This document shows, one piece after another, positions 47,999 through 56,298 of a stretch of 64,000 bases of DNA. The stretch spans positions 23,668-87,667 of the forward strand of contig CAINGK010000099.1 of NCBI GenBank assembly GCA_903848465.1, given 5' to 3'. Source of the DNA: an uncultured Verrucomicrobiota bacterium (lineage in GTDB: Bacteria > Verrucomicrobiota > Verrucomicrobiia > Verrucomicrobiales > Verrucomicrobiaceae). The stretch's first letter is position 1; each line of letters starts with the position of its first letter. The position numbers were made by a program, and so were the translations under genes. Under the pieces are notes generated by a model that was not told the origin of the DNA, searched no databases, and worked only from the letters and a program-made list of their open reading frames with translations.

Positions 47999-48031
47999 AA
48001 AAAAGCCGCCGGATGGGGTGCATCCGGCGGC
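47999..48031 (-). terminator. Rho-independent terminator of the second prepilin gene
   Basis: An 11 bp stem GCCGCCGGATG/CATCCGGCGGC with six T after it on the minus strand. It is nearly the same hairpin as the one at 46908, so the duplication copied gene and terminator together. Confidence 0.9.
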
Positions 48032-48052
48032 GTGGAGTGACTTCAGGCTAGA

Positions 48053-48868
48053 TCACTGGCCCAGAGGCGAAGGCGGCAGGCTGCCGGGAGCACCAGCAGG
48101 TACCGGCGGGGCGACGGGCACACCACCCAAGGCGAGCGGCGCGATTGGATCACCTTTGGGACGTGTCGGAGGCTCTTGATTGCCAATGACCACGGGCAAG
48201 ACGCGCTGCGGGATGCCGTCTGAGGCCTGGGTAAACAGGTTCAAGCCACCGGCCATGCCTTTGGGGCCGACCATGCCTTTGGTGTCTGCCAGAGTTTCCA
48301 CGGACGCGCTGCCATCATTGCGACCGATGATGATCCTGCCTCCGGTCCAGGTGCGGCCAGGGCCGATCTTGCCAGCCAAATTGGCATTCCAGAGCGGAGG
48401 CCAGCTTGGGGTGGCAGGGTTTTCAAACACGAGGGGCATATTGCCCACCGTGGAGTCGGTCTGGCCGGCCGTGATGGCCCAGTGGTTTTCACCCGGCAGC
48501 AAGGCATAGCCATAGTTGGGACTCAGACCGAGGTTGCCGTCCGGATTGAAACCGGCGGGGCAACCGAAGATGCTCTCATCCGTCACGATCTTTTCCTGGA
48601 TCATGAGCCGAAAGGCTTCATTGGCGTTCTGTGCCAGGCTCGCGGTCAGCGGATTGTTCACTGAGTCGGGATACTGGCTGTTGTGTTCCTTTGAGAACAT
48701 TTTCATCGCGAGGATGATCTGCCTGGCGTTGTTGACGCCTTTTGCCTGATTGGCCATCGTCTGGACCATGTTGTAAGCGGGTACCGCCAATCCCGCGAGA
48801 ATCGCGATGATTGTGATCACCACCAACAACTCGAGCAGAGTGAAGGCGTGGTTTCGTTTCGTTTTCAT
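48053..48868 (-). CDS. Type II/IV prepilin-like protein, tandem paralogue
   Basis: A 271-residue paralogue of the protein at 46962. The ATG at 48868 gives MKTKRNHAFTLLELLVVITI; upstream codons in frame are not conserved. The middle shares NARQIILAMKMFSKEHNSQY and FNPDGNLGLSPNYGYALLPG with its neighbour. The tail is shorter and Pro/Ala-rich (LGGVPVAPPVPAGAPG) instead of Gly-rich. The two tails diverged faster than the cores, as expected if the tails mediate contact with other proteins or surfaces. Pilus assembly genes are not in the window. Confidence 0.9.
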   Translation of the reverse strand: MKTKRNHAFTLLELLVVITIIAILAGLAVPAYNMVQTMANQAKGVNNARQIILAMKMFSKEHNSQYPDSVNNPLTASLAQNANEAFRLMIQEKIVTDESIFGCPAGFNPDGNLGLSPNYGYALLPGENHWAITAGQTDSTVGNMPLVFENPATPSWPPLWNANLAGKIGPGRTWTGGRIIIGRNDGSASVETLADTKGMVGPKGMAGGLNLFTQASDGIPQRVLPVVIGNQEPPTRPKGDPIAPLALGGVPVAPPVPAGAPGSLPPSPLGQ

Positions 48869-49017
48869 TGTATGCGTATGGTTACCTATCGTTTGTTTTA
48901 TTATGTTATGTGGATCACGGAATATTCCGCTATCCACCGCCATTAAACCCAAACGCGGGCTGAAATACGAGACAAGAATTTAGCCGTCCAAGACGTGGCG
49001 GCAGGCGTAGGGAAACC

Positions 49018-49836
49018 TCACGCCAAGGCGAGGAGAGTCACTTTGAGCTCTTGGCAAAGCCGGAAAACTTCCTCACGGCCGAGCAGCAGGGTCATGCCTG
49101 ACTCGACCGCGATCAAATCCACCCCGGCACCCGCTGCGGTGCGGATCGTCTCCGGGCCTACCACGGGCACGTCGAAGCGCATGTCCTGCTTCGGCTTGGA
49201 AACCTTCACCATCGTCGCGCCGCCACGCCCTAGGGCACCGCCGCGCTTGACCGCTTCGTTGGTGCCTTCAAAGGCCTCCACGGCCAGCACCGTACCGTTT
49301 TTCACCACGACGGTCTGACCGATGTCGAGACGGCTGCTTTCTTTGGCGATCTTGAAGCCGTATTCCGCATCTTCCTGCCGCCGCTTCTTGATCTGCGGTC
49401 CCGCGACATGACCCGGGCCGGGCATGAGGTCTTCGAGAAACGTCGTCGCTGGCAGCAGGGTGATGCCATCCTTCGCCAGCTCATTGGCGATGCCACCAAA
49501 CAGCGTCTCCGCGTTCCGCTGCTTCATCTTCGCCATCATGAGCAGTGTGCGGAAATCCGGGCGTAGATCGAAGAGATTCTTCGGCGCGATCTGCCCCACC
49601 ATCACCGTCTGCGTCACGCCCTGCTTTTTGAAGAAGGAGATCATTTTCCCAAGCTGCCCCACGCGAAACCACTCGATGGCATCCACCATCCCCGCGAGCT
49701 CCGGCTTCGTCTCATTCGTGAAGGCGGCAGCCACGAGCTTCTTCACCCCAGCCTTGCGCGCCGCAGCCACAAAGGTTTCCGGATAGATGCCGTTCCCGGC
49801 GATGAGGGCGATGGTGTCGAGGCTGGGCGTGGTCAT
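49018..49836 (-). CDS. lpxI: UDP-2,3-diacylglucosamine pyrophosphatase LpxI
   Basis: The lipid A pathway enzyme that hydrolyses UDP-2,3-diacylglucosamine to lipid X, in organisms that lack LpxH. The 272-residue DUF1009/LpxI protein starts MTTPSLDTIALIAGNGIYPE (ATG 49836, which overlaps the hicB stop as ATGA; an ATG two codons earlier is possible) and has FLEDLMPGPGHVAGPQI and GGALGRGGATMVKVSKPKQD. Standard length. Lipid A synthesis agrees with a Gram-negative envelope. Other lpx genes are not adjacent. Confidence 0.93.
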   Translation of the reverse strand: MTTPSLDTIALIAGNGIYPETFVAAARKAGVKKLVAAAFTNETKPELAGMVDAIEWFRVGQLGKMISFFKKQGVTQTVMVGQIAPKNLFDLRPDFRTLLMMAKMKQRNAETLFGGIANELAKDGITLLPATTFLEDLMPGPGHVAGPQIKKRRQEDAEYGFKIAKESSRLDIGQTVVVKNGTVLAVEAFEGTNEAVKRGGALGRGGATMVKVSKPKQDMRFDVPVVGPETIRTAAGAGVDLIAVESGMTLLLGREEVFRLCQELKVTLLALA

Positions 49837-50054
49837 GCGCATTCCAGCATTGGACGTACTCGCGGCTTAGGCAAGCGGCGTCCTGCCTTGGCTAGATCGC
49901 TGATGACTTCGTCCACGACCTCGCAAAGCTCTTCATAAAGCTTCACCGGATTGTCACCATGAATTCCAGTGATCAAATCAGGACAATGACCGACGTAAAC
50001 ACCGTCCTTGGCGCTCCAATCGACCCATTTGTGATATTTGTCGGCGGTTTTCAT
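49833..50054 (-). CDS. hicB: HicB-like antitoxin
   Basis: A 73-residue HicB-type antitoxin: the half-RNase-H-like domain begins KYHKWVDWSAKDGVYVGHCP and continues DLITGIHGDNPVKLYEELCE. It lies downstream of hicA and overlaps it by four bases, and its stop overlaps lpxI. The C-terminal DNA-binding part of larger HicB proteins is missing, so it would neutralise the toxin but perhaps not act as a repressor alone. Confidence 0.85.
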   Translation of the reverse strand: MKTADKYHKWVDWSAKDGVYVGHCPDLITGIHGDNPVKLYEELCEVVDEVISDLAKAGRRLPKPRVRPMLECA

Positions 50055-50254
50055 TCGAGTGTTTTGTCGATAGCTTGGCGGATTTGCTTCTCCTGATAAT
50101 GTTTCACATCTGCGCCCTCTTTTCCACTGACAGTGACCGCACCAGGATAGCGCGAATGATAAAATTTGCGATGTGAACCTTTGCCGCCTCCCGCTGATTG
50201 GGAAAAACCGGCACGGAGCAGATCTCGGATGAGTTCGCGGACTTTTCTCGGCAT
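50051..50254 (-). CDS. hicA: HicA mRNA interferase toxin
   Basis: A 67-residue double-stranded RNA-binding-fold RNase toxin. The family motif GSHRKFYHSRYPGAVTV includes the catalytic His of GxSHxxF-type HicA. The order toxin then antitoxin, with ATGA overlap, is standard for hicAB. Unlike the two PIN loci at 3 kb this pair is intact. Confidence 0.9.
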   Translation of the reverse strand: MPRKVRELIRDLLRAGFSQSAGGGKGSHRKFYHSRYPGAVTVSGKEGADVKHYQEKQIRQAIDKTLE

Positions 50255-50257
50255 GGT

Positions 50258-51058
50258 TTAAAGCTTAAACTTCTCACACTGCCCCATGAACTTGCGTGGA
50301 TTATCCCACGCCACACGCTGGATCATCTCGCTGGTCCAGCCGCGCTGGCGCATGGCTTGCATGGTCTTGGGGACGGCGAGGGGGTCGGAGATGCCCCAGT
50401 CGCAGGCGCTGTTCATCCAGATGCGCTCGGCGTGGCGTTGCTCGAGCATGTCGATGGCGCGGTTGGGGGTGCATTTGCTTTCGGGGTAGAGGGTGATGCC
50501 GGCCCAGAAACCGTGATCGAGGACGTGGTCGATGGTGTGCTCTTCGACGTGGTCGATGATCACGCGCTCGGGCTTGATCTTGGGGAAGTTTTTCAGCGCT
50601 TCGACGATCAGGCGCGTGCCCTTGAGCTTGTCTTCCAGATGGGGCGTGTGGATGAGCACGAGGGCGTCGTAATCCTGTGCTACCTGGACATGCTGCTCGA
50701 AGATTTTCAGCTCGTTGCGGCTGTTCTTGTTCAGGCCGATCTCGCCAATGCCGAGCACGCCGGGTTTGTCGATGAACTGCGGGATGAGTGCGATGACGTC
50801 GTCCGCGAGTTTTAAATCCTCGGCTTCCTTGGGGTTGATGCACAGCCAGCAGTAGTGCTGGATGCCAAACCTCGCGGCACGCTTCGGCTCATACTCGGTG
50901 ATCTGGCGGAAGTAGTCGTAGAAGCCGTCGGCGCTGGCGCGGTCAAAACCGGCCCAGAACGCAGGCTCGCAGATCGCCTGGCAGCCGGCGATGGCCATGC
51001 GCTCGTAGTCATCCGTGGTGCGGCTGACCATGTGGCCGTGGGGCTCAATATAATTCAT
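50258..51058 (-). CDS. TatD-type metal-dependent hydrolase
   Basis: A 266-residue TIM-barrel amidohydrolase related to TatD. The metal ligands are visible: His pair in MNYIEPHGHMVSR, Glu in GVLGIGEIGLNK, His in LVLIHTPHLED, His in VIIDHVEEHT and Asp in NSACDWGISDP. TatD enzymes are deoxyribonucleases, but this branch has other features (early CQAICEPAFWAGFDRA) and is annotated as metal-dependent hydrolase of unknown substrate in several phyla. It ends three bases from hicA, in the same direction. Confidence 0.85.
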   Translation of the reverse strand: MNYIEPHGHMVSRTTDDYERMAIAGCQAICEPAFWAGFDRASADGFYDYFRQITEYEPKRAARFGIQHYCWLCINPKEAEDLKLADDVIALIPQFIDKPGVLGIGEIGLNKNSRNELKIFEQHVQVAQDYDALVLIHTPHLEDKLKGTRLIVEALKNFPKIKPERVIIDHVEEHTIDHVLDHGFWAGITLYPESKCTPNRAIDMLEQRHAERIWMNSACDWGISDPLAVPKTMQAMRQRGWTSEMIQRVAWDNPRKFMGQCEKFKL

Positions 51059-51059
51059 G

Positions 51060-51165
51060 GGGAAGTTTGCTGTGGTTGGCGGTTGTTTGCAGTTGTTTGC
51101 GGTGGTTGGTCAGAGGCTTGGCAACAATTGCAAACCATCGCCAACAACGGCAAACCACTGCCAGC
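51060..51165. repeat. GTTTGC/GCAAAC inverted repeat
   Basis: The left arm is a series of TTGGCGGTTGTTTGCAGTTG words and the right arm the complement (CAACAATTGCAAACCATCGC, GCCAACAACGGCAAACCACT). The arms pair imperfectly over about 45 bases. It sits between two minus-strand genes and would fold in their common transcript. Confidence 0.7.
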
Positions 51166-51166
51166 T

Positions 51167-51445
51167 TCAGTTCTTATACGCTCCAATCGCGCCCTGCATG
51201 GCCGCTTTCGCCACGGGCTCGGTGCTGGGGTCGCTGAAGCTCAGGAGGACGTCGTGGGCGCGCTGGGGTTGGTCCTGGGAGAGGAGGGCGATGGCGTTTT
51301 TGAGCGCTTTGACGCGGAAGTCGCCTTCCTGGTCAGCGCGCTGGACGCGGTCGAGAAAGGCGGCGAGGTCGATGAGCTTGGAGCGCGAGTCCATGAAGCC
51401 GAGATCGACCAGATTGACTTGGGTTGGGGGTGTCCAATCAGGCAT
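51167..51445 (-). CDS. Small hypothetical protein
   Basis: A 92-residue soluble protein without signal peptide: MPDWTPPTQVNLVDLGFMDS, then a predicted helical SRSKLIDLAAFLDRVQRADQ and ALLSQDQPQRAHDVLLSFSD. No family is recognised; the helix pattern recalls small HEAT/TPR-like units. It reads toward the TatD-type gene, 108 bases apart through an inverted repeat, so the two may be transcribed together. A start at ATG 51445 is the only candidate. Confidence 0.6.
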   Translation of the reverse strand: MPDWTPPTQVNLVDLGFMDSRSKLIDLAAFLDRVQRADQEGDFRVKALKNAIALLSQDQPQRAHDVLLSFSDPSTEPVAKAAMQGAIGAYKN

Positions 51446-51527
51446 GGAGAGAATGTAGGCACGCTATGAGCCATCGCAACCGCTGGATCATTGCACTGGC
51501 GATTCTGCATGCCATGGTAGGCGGCTC

Positions 51528-52667
51528 ATGCCCGACCTCCAACCCGACGAACTGAGCCGCTACGCGCGGCACCTGGCGATCCCCGAATTCGGGATCGAGG
51601 GCCAGCGCAAGCTGAGGGCGGCGCGGGTGCTGTGCATCGGGGCAGGGGGCCTCGGCTCGCCGATCACGATGTACCTGGCTGCGGCAGGCATCGGCGGACT
51701 GGGCTTGGTGGACCCGGATATGGTGGAGATCACCAATCTGCAGCGCCAGATTCTCTTTGGGCAGAAGGACCTGGGCCGCAAAAAGCTGGACGCTGCGCGT
51801 GACCGGCTGGCGGACATCAATCCGCATGTGGACATCCAGGTTTATCCCGAGTTTTTCACGGCGGCAAATGCGATGAAGATCGCGGCTGAATATGATGTCA
51901 TCATTGATGGCACGGACAATTTCCCCACGCGCTATCTGAGCAACGATGTCGCCGTGTGGCTGCGGAAGCCGAATGTGTATGGCAGCATCTTGCGCTTTGA
52001 CGGGCAGGTGGGTGTGTTTGCGCCGCATCTGGGCGCACCCTGCTACCGCTGCATGTGCCCGCAGCCACCGCCACCGGGCATGGTGCCCTCTTGTGCGGAG
52101 GGCGGTGTACTGGGCGTGCTGCCGGGTCTCATTGGCACCATGCAGGCGCTGGAGGCGATCAAGCTCATCACCGGCATCGGCCAGCCGCTGCTGGGCAAAC
52201 TGCTGCATGTGGACACGCTGAGCATGCGTTTTCGTACGCTGACCCTGCGCCGAGATCCCTCTTGTCCCGTCTGCGGCGACCAGCCGACCATCACCGAACC
52301 CATCGACTACCAGGGCTTCTGTGGCATCACTGCCTCAGCCCCCCCAGATATTCCCACCATGACCGTTCACGAACTCAAAGAACTCCGCGAGGCTGGAGAC
52401 AACCACTTCCTGCTCGATGTGCGCGAGCCGCACGAGCAAAGCATCTCACGCATTGCAGGCGCGGTGCTGATCCCCCTGGGCGAACTCGAAAATCGCACCG
52501 CCGAACTGCCCCGTGATAAGCGCATTCTGGTTCACTGCAAAAGCGGTGGCCGCAGTGCGCGTGCCGTCAGCCTCCTGCGCGAAGAGGGCTTCGAGAATGT
52601 TTGGAATATCTCCGGCGGCATCATCGCCTGGGCGCGTGAAATTGACCCCTCCATGGCTGAATACTGA
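51528..52667 (+). CDS. moeZ: ThiF/MoeB-type E1-like adenylyltransferase with rhodanese domain
   Basis: A 379-residue protein that adenylates the C-terminus of a small ubiquitin-like sulfur carrier (ThiS/MoaD/CysO type) and sulfurates it. The N-terminal domain has the nucleotide-binding GAGGLGSPITMYLAAAGIGG, the LVDPDMVEITNLQRQILFG and IDGTDNFPTRYLSNDV motifs, the active-site Cys region around CYRCMCPQPPPPG, and two zinc pairs (CYRC...CPVC). A C-terminal rhodanese (about 270-375) carries the persulfide Cys in ILVHCKSGGRSARAVSLL. The fused layout is as in MoeZ/MOCS3. Which carrier it serves is not shown here. Confidence 0.92.
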   Translation: MPDLQPDELSRYARHLAIPEFGIEGQRKLRAARVLCIGAGGLGSPITMYLAAAGIGGLGLVDPDMVEITNLQRQILFGQKDLGRKKLDAARDRLADINPHVDIQVYPEFFTAANAMKIAAEYDVIIDGTDNFPTRYLSNDVAVWLRKPNVYGSILRFDGQVGVFAPHLGAPCYRCMCPQPPPPGMVPSCAEGGVLGVLPGLIGTMQALEAIKLITGIGQPLLGKLLHVDTLSMRFRTLTLRRDPSCPVCGDQPTITEPIDYQGFCGITASAPPDIPTMTVHELKELREAGDNHFLLDVREPHEQSISRIAGAVLIPLGELENRTAELPRDKRILVHCKSGGRSARAVSLLREEGFENVWNISGGIIAWAREIDPSMAEY

Positions 52668-52855
52668 TGCAAAACGACACCCAATGGCTGGAGGATTTTC
52701 TGCCGCTGCTGCGCTGCCCGGACACGCACCAGCCGCTGCGGCGTGCGACGGCGGAGGAGTGTGCTGCAAACAAGGTGGAAGCTGCACTGGCGACGGCGGA
52801 CGGCAGCCAGGTGTTTGTAATTGATCAGGGGATTCCGATTTTGCTGCCGAGGTAG
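52667..52855 (+). CDS. Trm112-like small protein
   Basis: A 62-residue protein of the Trm112/UPF0434 type, which in other organisms binds and activates methyltransferases: LLRCPDTHQPL near the N-terminus and FVIDQGIPILLPR at the end. The first Cys is present; the typical second pair is absent, so zinc binding is doubtful. Its ATG overlaps the moeZ-like stop (TGATG), indicating coupled translation. Confidence 0.75.
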   Translation: MQNDTQWLEDFLPLLRCPDTHQPLRRATAEECAANKVEAALATADGSQVFVIDQGIPILLPR

Positions 52856-52887
52856 TAAGATCGGCGTGCCTGGCTGTGGGCTATACT

Positions 52888-52950
52888 GCCACGCTCTGCT
52901 AGAAAGCGTTCCAAGAGCGGCTTGGCGAGGAGGCCTTCGCGCTATGCGGA
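52888..52950 (-). pseudogene. Decayed copy of the ADP-ribosylglycohydrolase 3' end
   Basis: The minus strand reads stop-R-E-G-L-L-A-K-P-L-L-E-R-F-L-A-E-R-G, against W-R-E-G-L-L-A-G-P-I-L-E-H-F-L-A-E-R-G-V-stop at the end of the gene at 53987. The tryptophan codon has become TAG and the terminal stop is lost, so it is a remnant. The intervening DNA holds the membrane-protein gene at 53058. Confidence 0.7.
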
Positions 52951-53057
52951 GGGGTATGCATTTATGTGAAGGTCGGCATGATTATCTGTATAAATGTCTT
53001 GAGATTGGTGGAAGGGTTTTGCTAAAAATATCCCAATTTAGTCTTTTACGACGCATC

Positions 53058-53990
53058 ATGAGCACGACCACCCCGGCACCTTCCTCGGCACGATCATCCG
53101 GCCAATCTGGTTTTATCGTGCTAATTGCAGGAGTTGCGAGTTCGGCACTGGTCATGTGGATCGTCAGCCTGTTGGCAGACACGGGCGTCAACATCATGGG
53201 GTTTTATTACTTTTATCTGATTCCGGTTGGGGCAATGTTCGTCGGCGTATTGAGTGGTGCAGGCTACGCCATGGCATCCAGAAAACTGAACATGACGCTC
53301 ACGCCGAGCTTTATGACGAGCATGGTCCTCATCTCGCTGCTGGATTACCTGGCTAACCAATATGTAACCTATGCGAGCATGATGGAGCACTTGCATCTCC
53401 CATCCGAGTACTCCTTTTTCAACTACCTTCGGGATATTTGCGAAAACATGACGTTCAATCGCGGCGAAGGGGCACCGTCGGGCAAGCCCATTGGCATGTT
53501 TGGCTACCTCTTCAAAGGGCTTGAAGTTCTGGGCTACGTCGCTGGATCGACGATTCCTGCCAAGATGGCGCTTGTGTCAGTGGCCGAAACACCTGACTGC
53601 CTCAAATGTCGACAGTACTATGAAGCCAAACGCTTCGGGTATCTCAACGCTCCTGAACAGTGGCAGGACATGGCTAATTTGCCGTTTCAGCAACGCATTC
53701 AAGCTCTCAGTCAGTCCTGCGCGCCTTTGTATGAACGGACAGATGCGATCATGATTGAGGTGGAGGGGAAAACCTTTTCGGAGGTTAGTACAGCGATTTC
53801 GAAATTGGAATCCAAAGCCGCGTTGGGGAATACGGCAAGCGTTACCTTCACATTACGAAAGTGTCCAGGTTGCGACGCATTCCATCTGAAAGCCAGCCTT
53901 GTCGGATACAATGAACATGGCTCAATTTTCAACCAGCACATCAAGTCGGTCGAAAGTAAGAGCGTGTCAGAGGCGGCGGCTAATACCTAA
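53058..53990 (+). CDS. Multi-helix membrane protein with cysteine motifs, unknown
   Basis: A 310-residue protein. The ATG at 53058 follows TTACGACGCATC; the frame is open upstream through unlikely sequence. It has three or four hydrophobic segments in the first 140 residues (GFIVLIAGVASSALVMWIVS, FYYFYLIPVGAMFVGVLSGA, SFMTSMVLISLLDYLANQYV), then a soluble part with two CxxC pairs (PDCLKCRQYYEAKRFGY and RKCPGCDAFHLKASLVGY) that could bind zinc. No family is recognised. It lies between the intact and the decayed 3' end of the ADP-ribosylglycohydrolase gene and is convergent with it, with a 4-base overlap. Confidence 0.7.
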   Translation: MSTTTPAPSSARSSGQSGFIVLIAGVASSALVMWIVSLLADTGVNIMGFYYFYLIPVGAMFVGVLSGAGYAMASRKLNMTLTPSFMTSMVLISLLDYLANQYVTYASMMEHLHLPSEYSFFNYLRDICENMTFNRGEGAPSGKPIGMFGYLFKGLEVLGYVAGSTIPAKMALVSVAETPDCLKCRQYYEAKRFGYLNAPEQWQDMANLPFQQRIQALSQSCAPLYERTDAIMIEVEGKTFSEVSTAISKLESKAALGNTASVTFTLRKCPGCDAFHLKASLVGYNEHGSIFNQHIKSVESKSVSEAAANT

Positions 53991-54877
53991 ACGCCGCGCT
54001 CGGCGAGAAAGTGTTCCAAGATCGGCCCTGCGAGGAGGCCCTCGCGCCAGGCTACAGGGATGGCTTCGATGCCATGGGCGGCTCCGAGGAGCATGCCGAG
54101 AGCGAGGGCGCGGGCGCAGTTGTCACCACCGGCCATGGCGTTTTCAATGGTGGCGGTGGCGAAGTCTTGGCCGTGATGACGGATGAGCCACAGAACAGCG
54201 GGCAGTGCCTGCGGAATAGGGCAGGCGCGACCGAGTTGGCCGATGGCATCGCTCTCGGTGGCAGCTTCGGCGGCTTGCAAAGCCCATGCAGGTGCGGTGG
54301 TGGTGATGACGCTTTGCAGTTCGCCGCCATGCAGCAGGCGATGCGTGGCACGGGCGAGGAATTCGGCGCATTCGATGGCTTCTGGAGAGCGATGCGTTAG
54401 CACGGTCTGCTCAATCGCCGCCGCTACGGCATCGGACTCCGGTTTGTCAGCCAAGAGGGCCATGAGGGGCGCGATGCGGGCCGGTCCGGCGAGTTCATCG
54501 GAAGGCACACCGCTGGTGGCAGCGGTGGCACCGGATTGGAGATTGGCGAGCGTGCCTTTGGTGGCCTTGTCCACGTAGTCATTGTAGGTCGGCCACATGG
54601 CCTGCCAGTCGGCGAGGAAGGCTGTGGCGTCCCAGCGGCGTTCGCGCTGGAGAAACGCCAGCAGCCGCAGGGCCTGATCTCCTGCATGGCCTTGGGCACC
54701 GGCCTGCTTGTGCGGGTGGTAGGAGTCCGCGCCCGGCGCGAGGTAACCGGTCACGCGGCCATGCTTTTTGAGGAGTTGGGCGGGATCGTAAATCCAGTGG
54801 ACGCCTAGCGAGATGGATTCGGCGATGAAGCTGCCTTGCAGCATGCCTGCGAGGCGGGAGGTGAGGTTGGGGGGCAT
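53987..54877 (-). CDS. ADP-ribosylglycohydrolase family protein
   Basis: A 296-residue all-helical hydrolase of the ADP-ribosylglycohydrolase (DraG/ARH) superfamily that removes ADP-ribose from proteins or other targets. Family elements: MLQGSFIAESISLGVHWIYD near the start, a GDQALRLLAFL segment, LPAVLWLIRHHGQDF and the C-terminal AMAGGDNCARALALGMLLGA with the paired acidic residue of the dinuclear metal site. Its function here is uncertain; there is no partner ART or DraT nearby. The gene ends at the membrane protein above. Confidence 0.85.
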   Translation of the reverse strand: MPPNLTSRLAGMLQGSFIAESISLGVHWIYDPAQLLKKHGRVTGYLAPGADSYHPHKQAGAQGHAGDQALRLLAFLQRERRWDATAFLADWQAMWPTYNDYVDKATKGTLANLQSGATAATSGVPSDELAGPARIAPLMALLADKPESDAVAAAIEQTVLTHRSPEAIECAEFLARATHRLLHGGELQSVITTTAPAWALQAAEAATESDAIGQLGRACPIPQALPAVLWLIRHHGQDFATATIENAMAGGDNCARALALGMLLGAAHGIEAIPVAWREGLLAGPILEHFLAERGV

Positions 54878-54899
54878 GTGGCGTTGGTGGTACTCGTGG

Positions 54900-55054
54900 G
54901 AGCGAGATCGTTACGTTTGCTCGGAATTAAGAGGGACTGAAAACTGCGAACTGAAAATTGAAAACTGCGAATTGAGATACCTCACGAAGGAACGAGGGCT
55001 TGTGCGTGGGTGCAGACTTCGCCATCGTGCTGCCTATTTCACACCCTTTCCTCC
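54900..55054. other. Intergenic with AACTG/AATTG-type repeats
   Basis: Contains a short direct array of AAAACTGCGAACTGAAAATT and AAAACTGCGAATTGAG words at 54940-54977. No gene is recognised in the 177 bases between the two flanking genes. Confidence 0.5.
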
Positions 55055-55798
55055 ATGACTCTCCGCGAACCTGAAATTGTTGAACTTTCCACGCCCACCG
55101 GTCCTATGCGCACGTTGGTGCTGCGCCCTGCGGCGGCGGGCCGTTTCCCTGGGTTGCTGTTTCATTCGGAGATTTTTCAAAACACGGGGCCGATTTGCCG
55201 CACCGCTGCCTATCTGGCTGGGCATGGGTTCATTGTGGCGCTGCCGGAGATCTACCACGAGTATCTGCCGGCAGGAACGGTGCTGGCCTATGATCAGGCA
55301 GGCTCGGATGTGGGCAACAAGCTCAAGACCGAGAAATCGGTGGCGGCCTACGATGCGGACAACCGTGCGGTGCTCGACTACCTGAAAGCTCACGCAGACT
55401 GCACTGGGCGGCTCGGTTCCTTCGGTCCGTGCATCGGCGGTCATCTGACCTACCGTGCGGCCTTGCAGCCGGATGTGGCCGCCGCCGCGTGCTTTTATCC
55501 CACGGACCTGCACAAACGCAGCCTGGGCGCGGGCATGAACGATGATTCGCTCGCTCGTGCGGCAGACATCAAAGGGGAGCTGATGCTCGTCTTTGGCCGT
55601 CAGGACCCGCATGTGCCTGCCGAGGGACGTGCCATGATCTACCAGATGCTGACCGCTGCGGAAGTGAACTTCACCTGGCATGAATTCAACGCCGCCCATG
55701 CCTTCCTACGCGATGAAGGTCTGCGCTACGATGCGGAGACTGCGCGCCAGGCGCTGGGCATGACGGTGGATTTCTTCCGCCGCTGCCTGTGTGAGTAG
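55055..55798 (+). CDS. Dienelactone hydrolase family protein
   Basis: A 247-residue cytosolic alpha/beta-hydrolase of the DLH family. Catalytic Cys in SFGPCIGGHLTYR, acid in LMLVFGRQDPHVPAEGR, and His in FNAAHAFLRDEG. The ATG at 55055 (MTLREPEIVELSTPTGPMRT) is the family start. DLH enzymes open dienelactones in aromatic degradation, but many members have other substrates and no aromatic-degradation gene is near, so the substrate is open. Confidence 0.88.
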   Translation: MTLREPEIVELSTPTGPMRTLVLRPAAAGRFPGLLFHSEIFQNTGPICRTAAYLAGHGFIVALPEIYHEYLPAGTVLAYDQAGSDVGNKLKTEKSVAAYDADNRAVLDYLKAHADCTGRLGSFGPCIGGHLTYRAALQPDVAAAACFYPTDLHKRSLGAGMNDDSLARAADIKGELMLVFGRQDPHVPAEGRAMIYQMLTAAEVNFTWHEFNAAHAFLRDEGLRYDAETARQALGMTVDFFRRCLCE

Positions 55799-55804
55799 AA
55801 GGCA

Positions 55805-56164
55805 TTACTTGCAGGGCACGAGGTAGTCGTAGGGGCTGGAGCCGCTGACGCGATAAAGCACGTAGCCTGCCTTGGGTGCGGAGATTTGCACCCAGGAGGC
55901 TTCCGGGTCCTGCGCGTCTTTAGAGACGACGGGCAGCACCTTGTTCTTGTCATCGGCCACGACTTTGCCTGCGAGGGTGACTTTGGTGCCTTCTTCCAAG
56001 ACCGCGAGGCGTTTGCCATCGGTGCCGGGCTTGCTGCGAATGACGAGGCCCACCGGGGCGTTCACCTTGTGGCAGCGGGCCACGGGTTCATCGCCCAGAG
56101 CAAGAGATGTGGAGAAAGCGAAGGCAAAGACGCAGGCGGCACGCAGCAGAAGGGAAGGACTCAT
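55805..56164 (-). CDS. Exported SH3-like domain protein
   Basis: A 119-residue exported protein with signal peptide (MSPSLLLRAACVFAFAFSTS). The mature part has an SH3b-type bacterial domain: GLVIRSKPGTDGKRLAVLEE and then VLPVVSKDAQDPEASWVQIS, ending GYVLYRVSGSSPYDYLVPCK. Two cysteines may form a disulfide. Such domains bind peptidoglycan or other envelope parts. It is convergent with the DLH gene. Confidence 0.75.
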   Translation of the reverse strand: MSPSLLLRAACVFAFAFSTSLALGDEPVARCHKVNAPVGLVIRSKPGTDGKRLAVLEEGTKVTLAGKVVADDKNKVLPVVSKDAQDPEASWVQISAPKAGYVLYRVSGSSPYDYLVPCK

Positions 56165-56298
56165 GCGTGAGTGATGTCAGCGTACGGAATGATAACTCAA
56201 CCCAATTTTCGCGTTGGTCTGCGGGACCTACAGGAAATCACACCCAAGAAGATTCAAGGGAATCCGTTAAGCTTGCCGCACCCTCAACTCCAACCACC

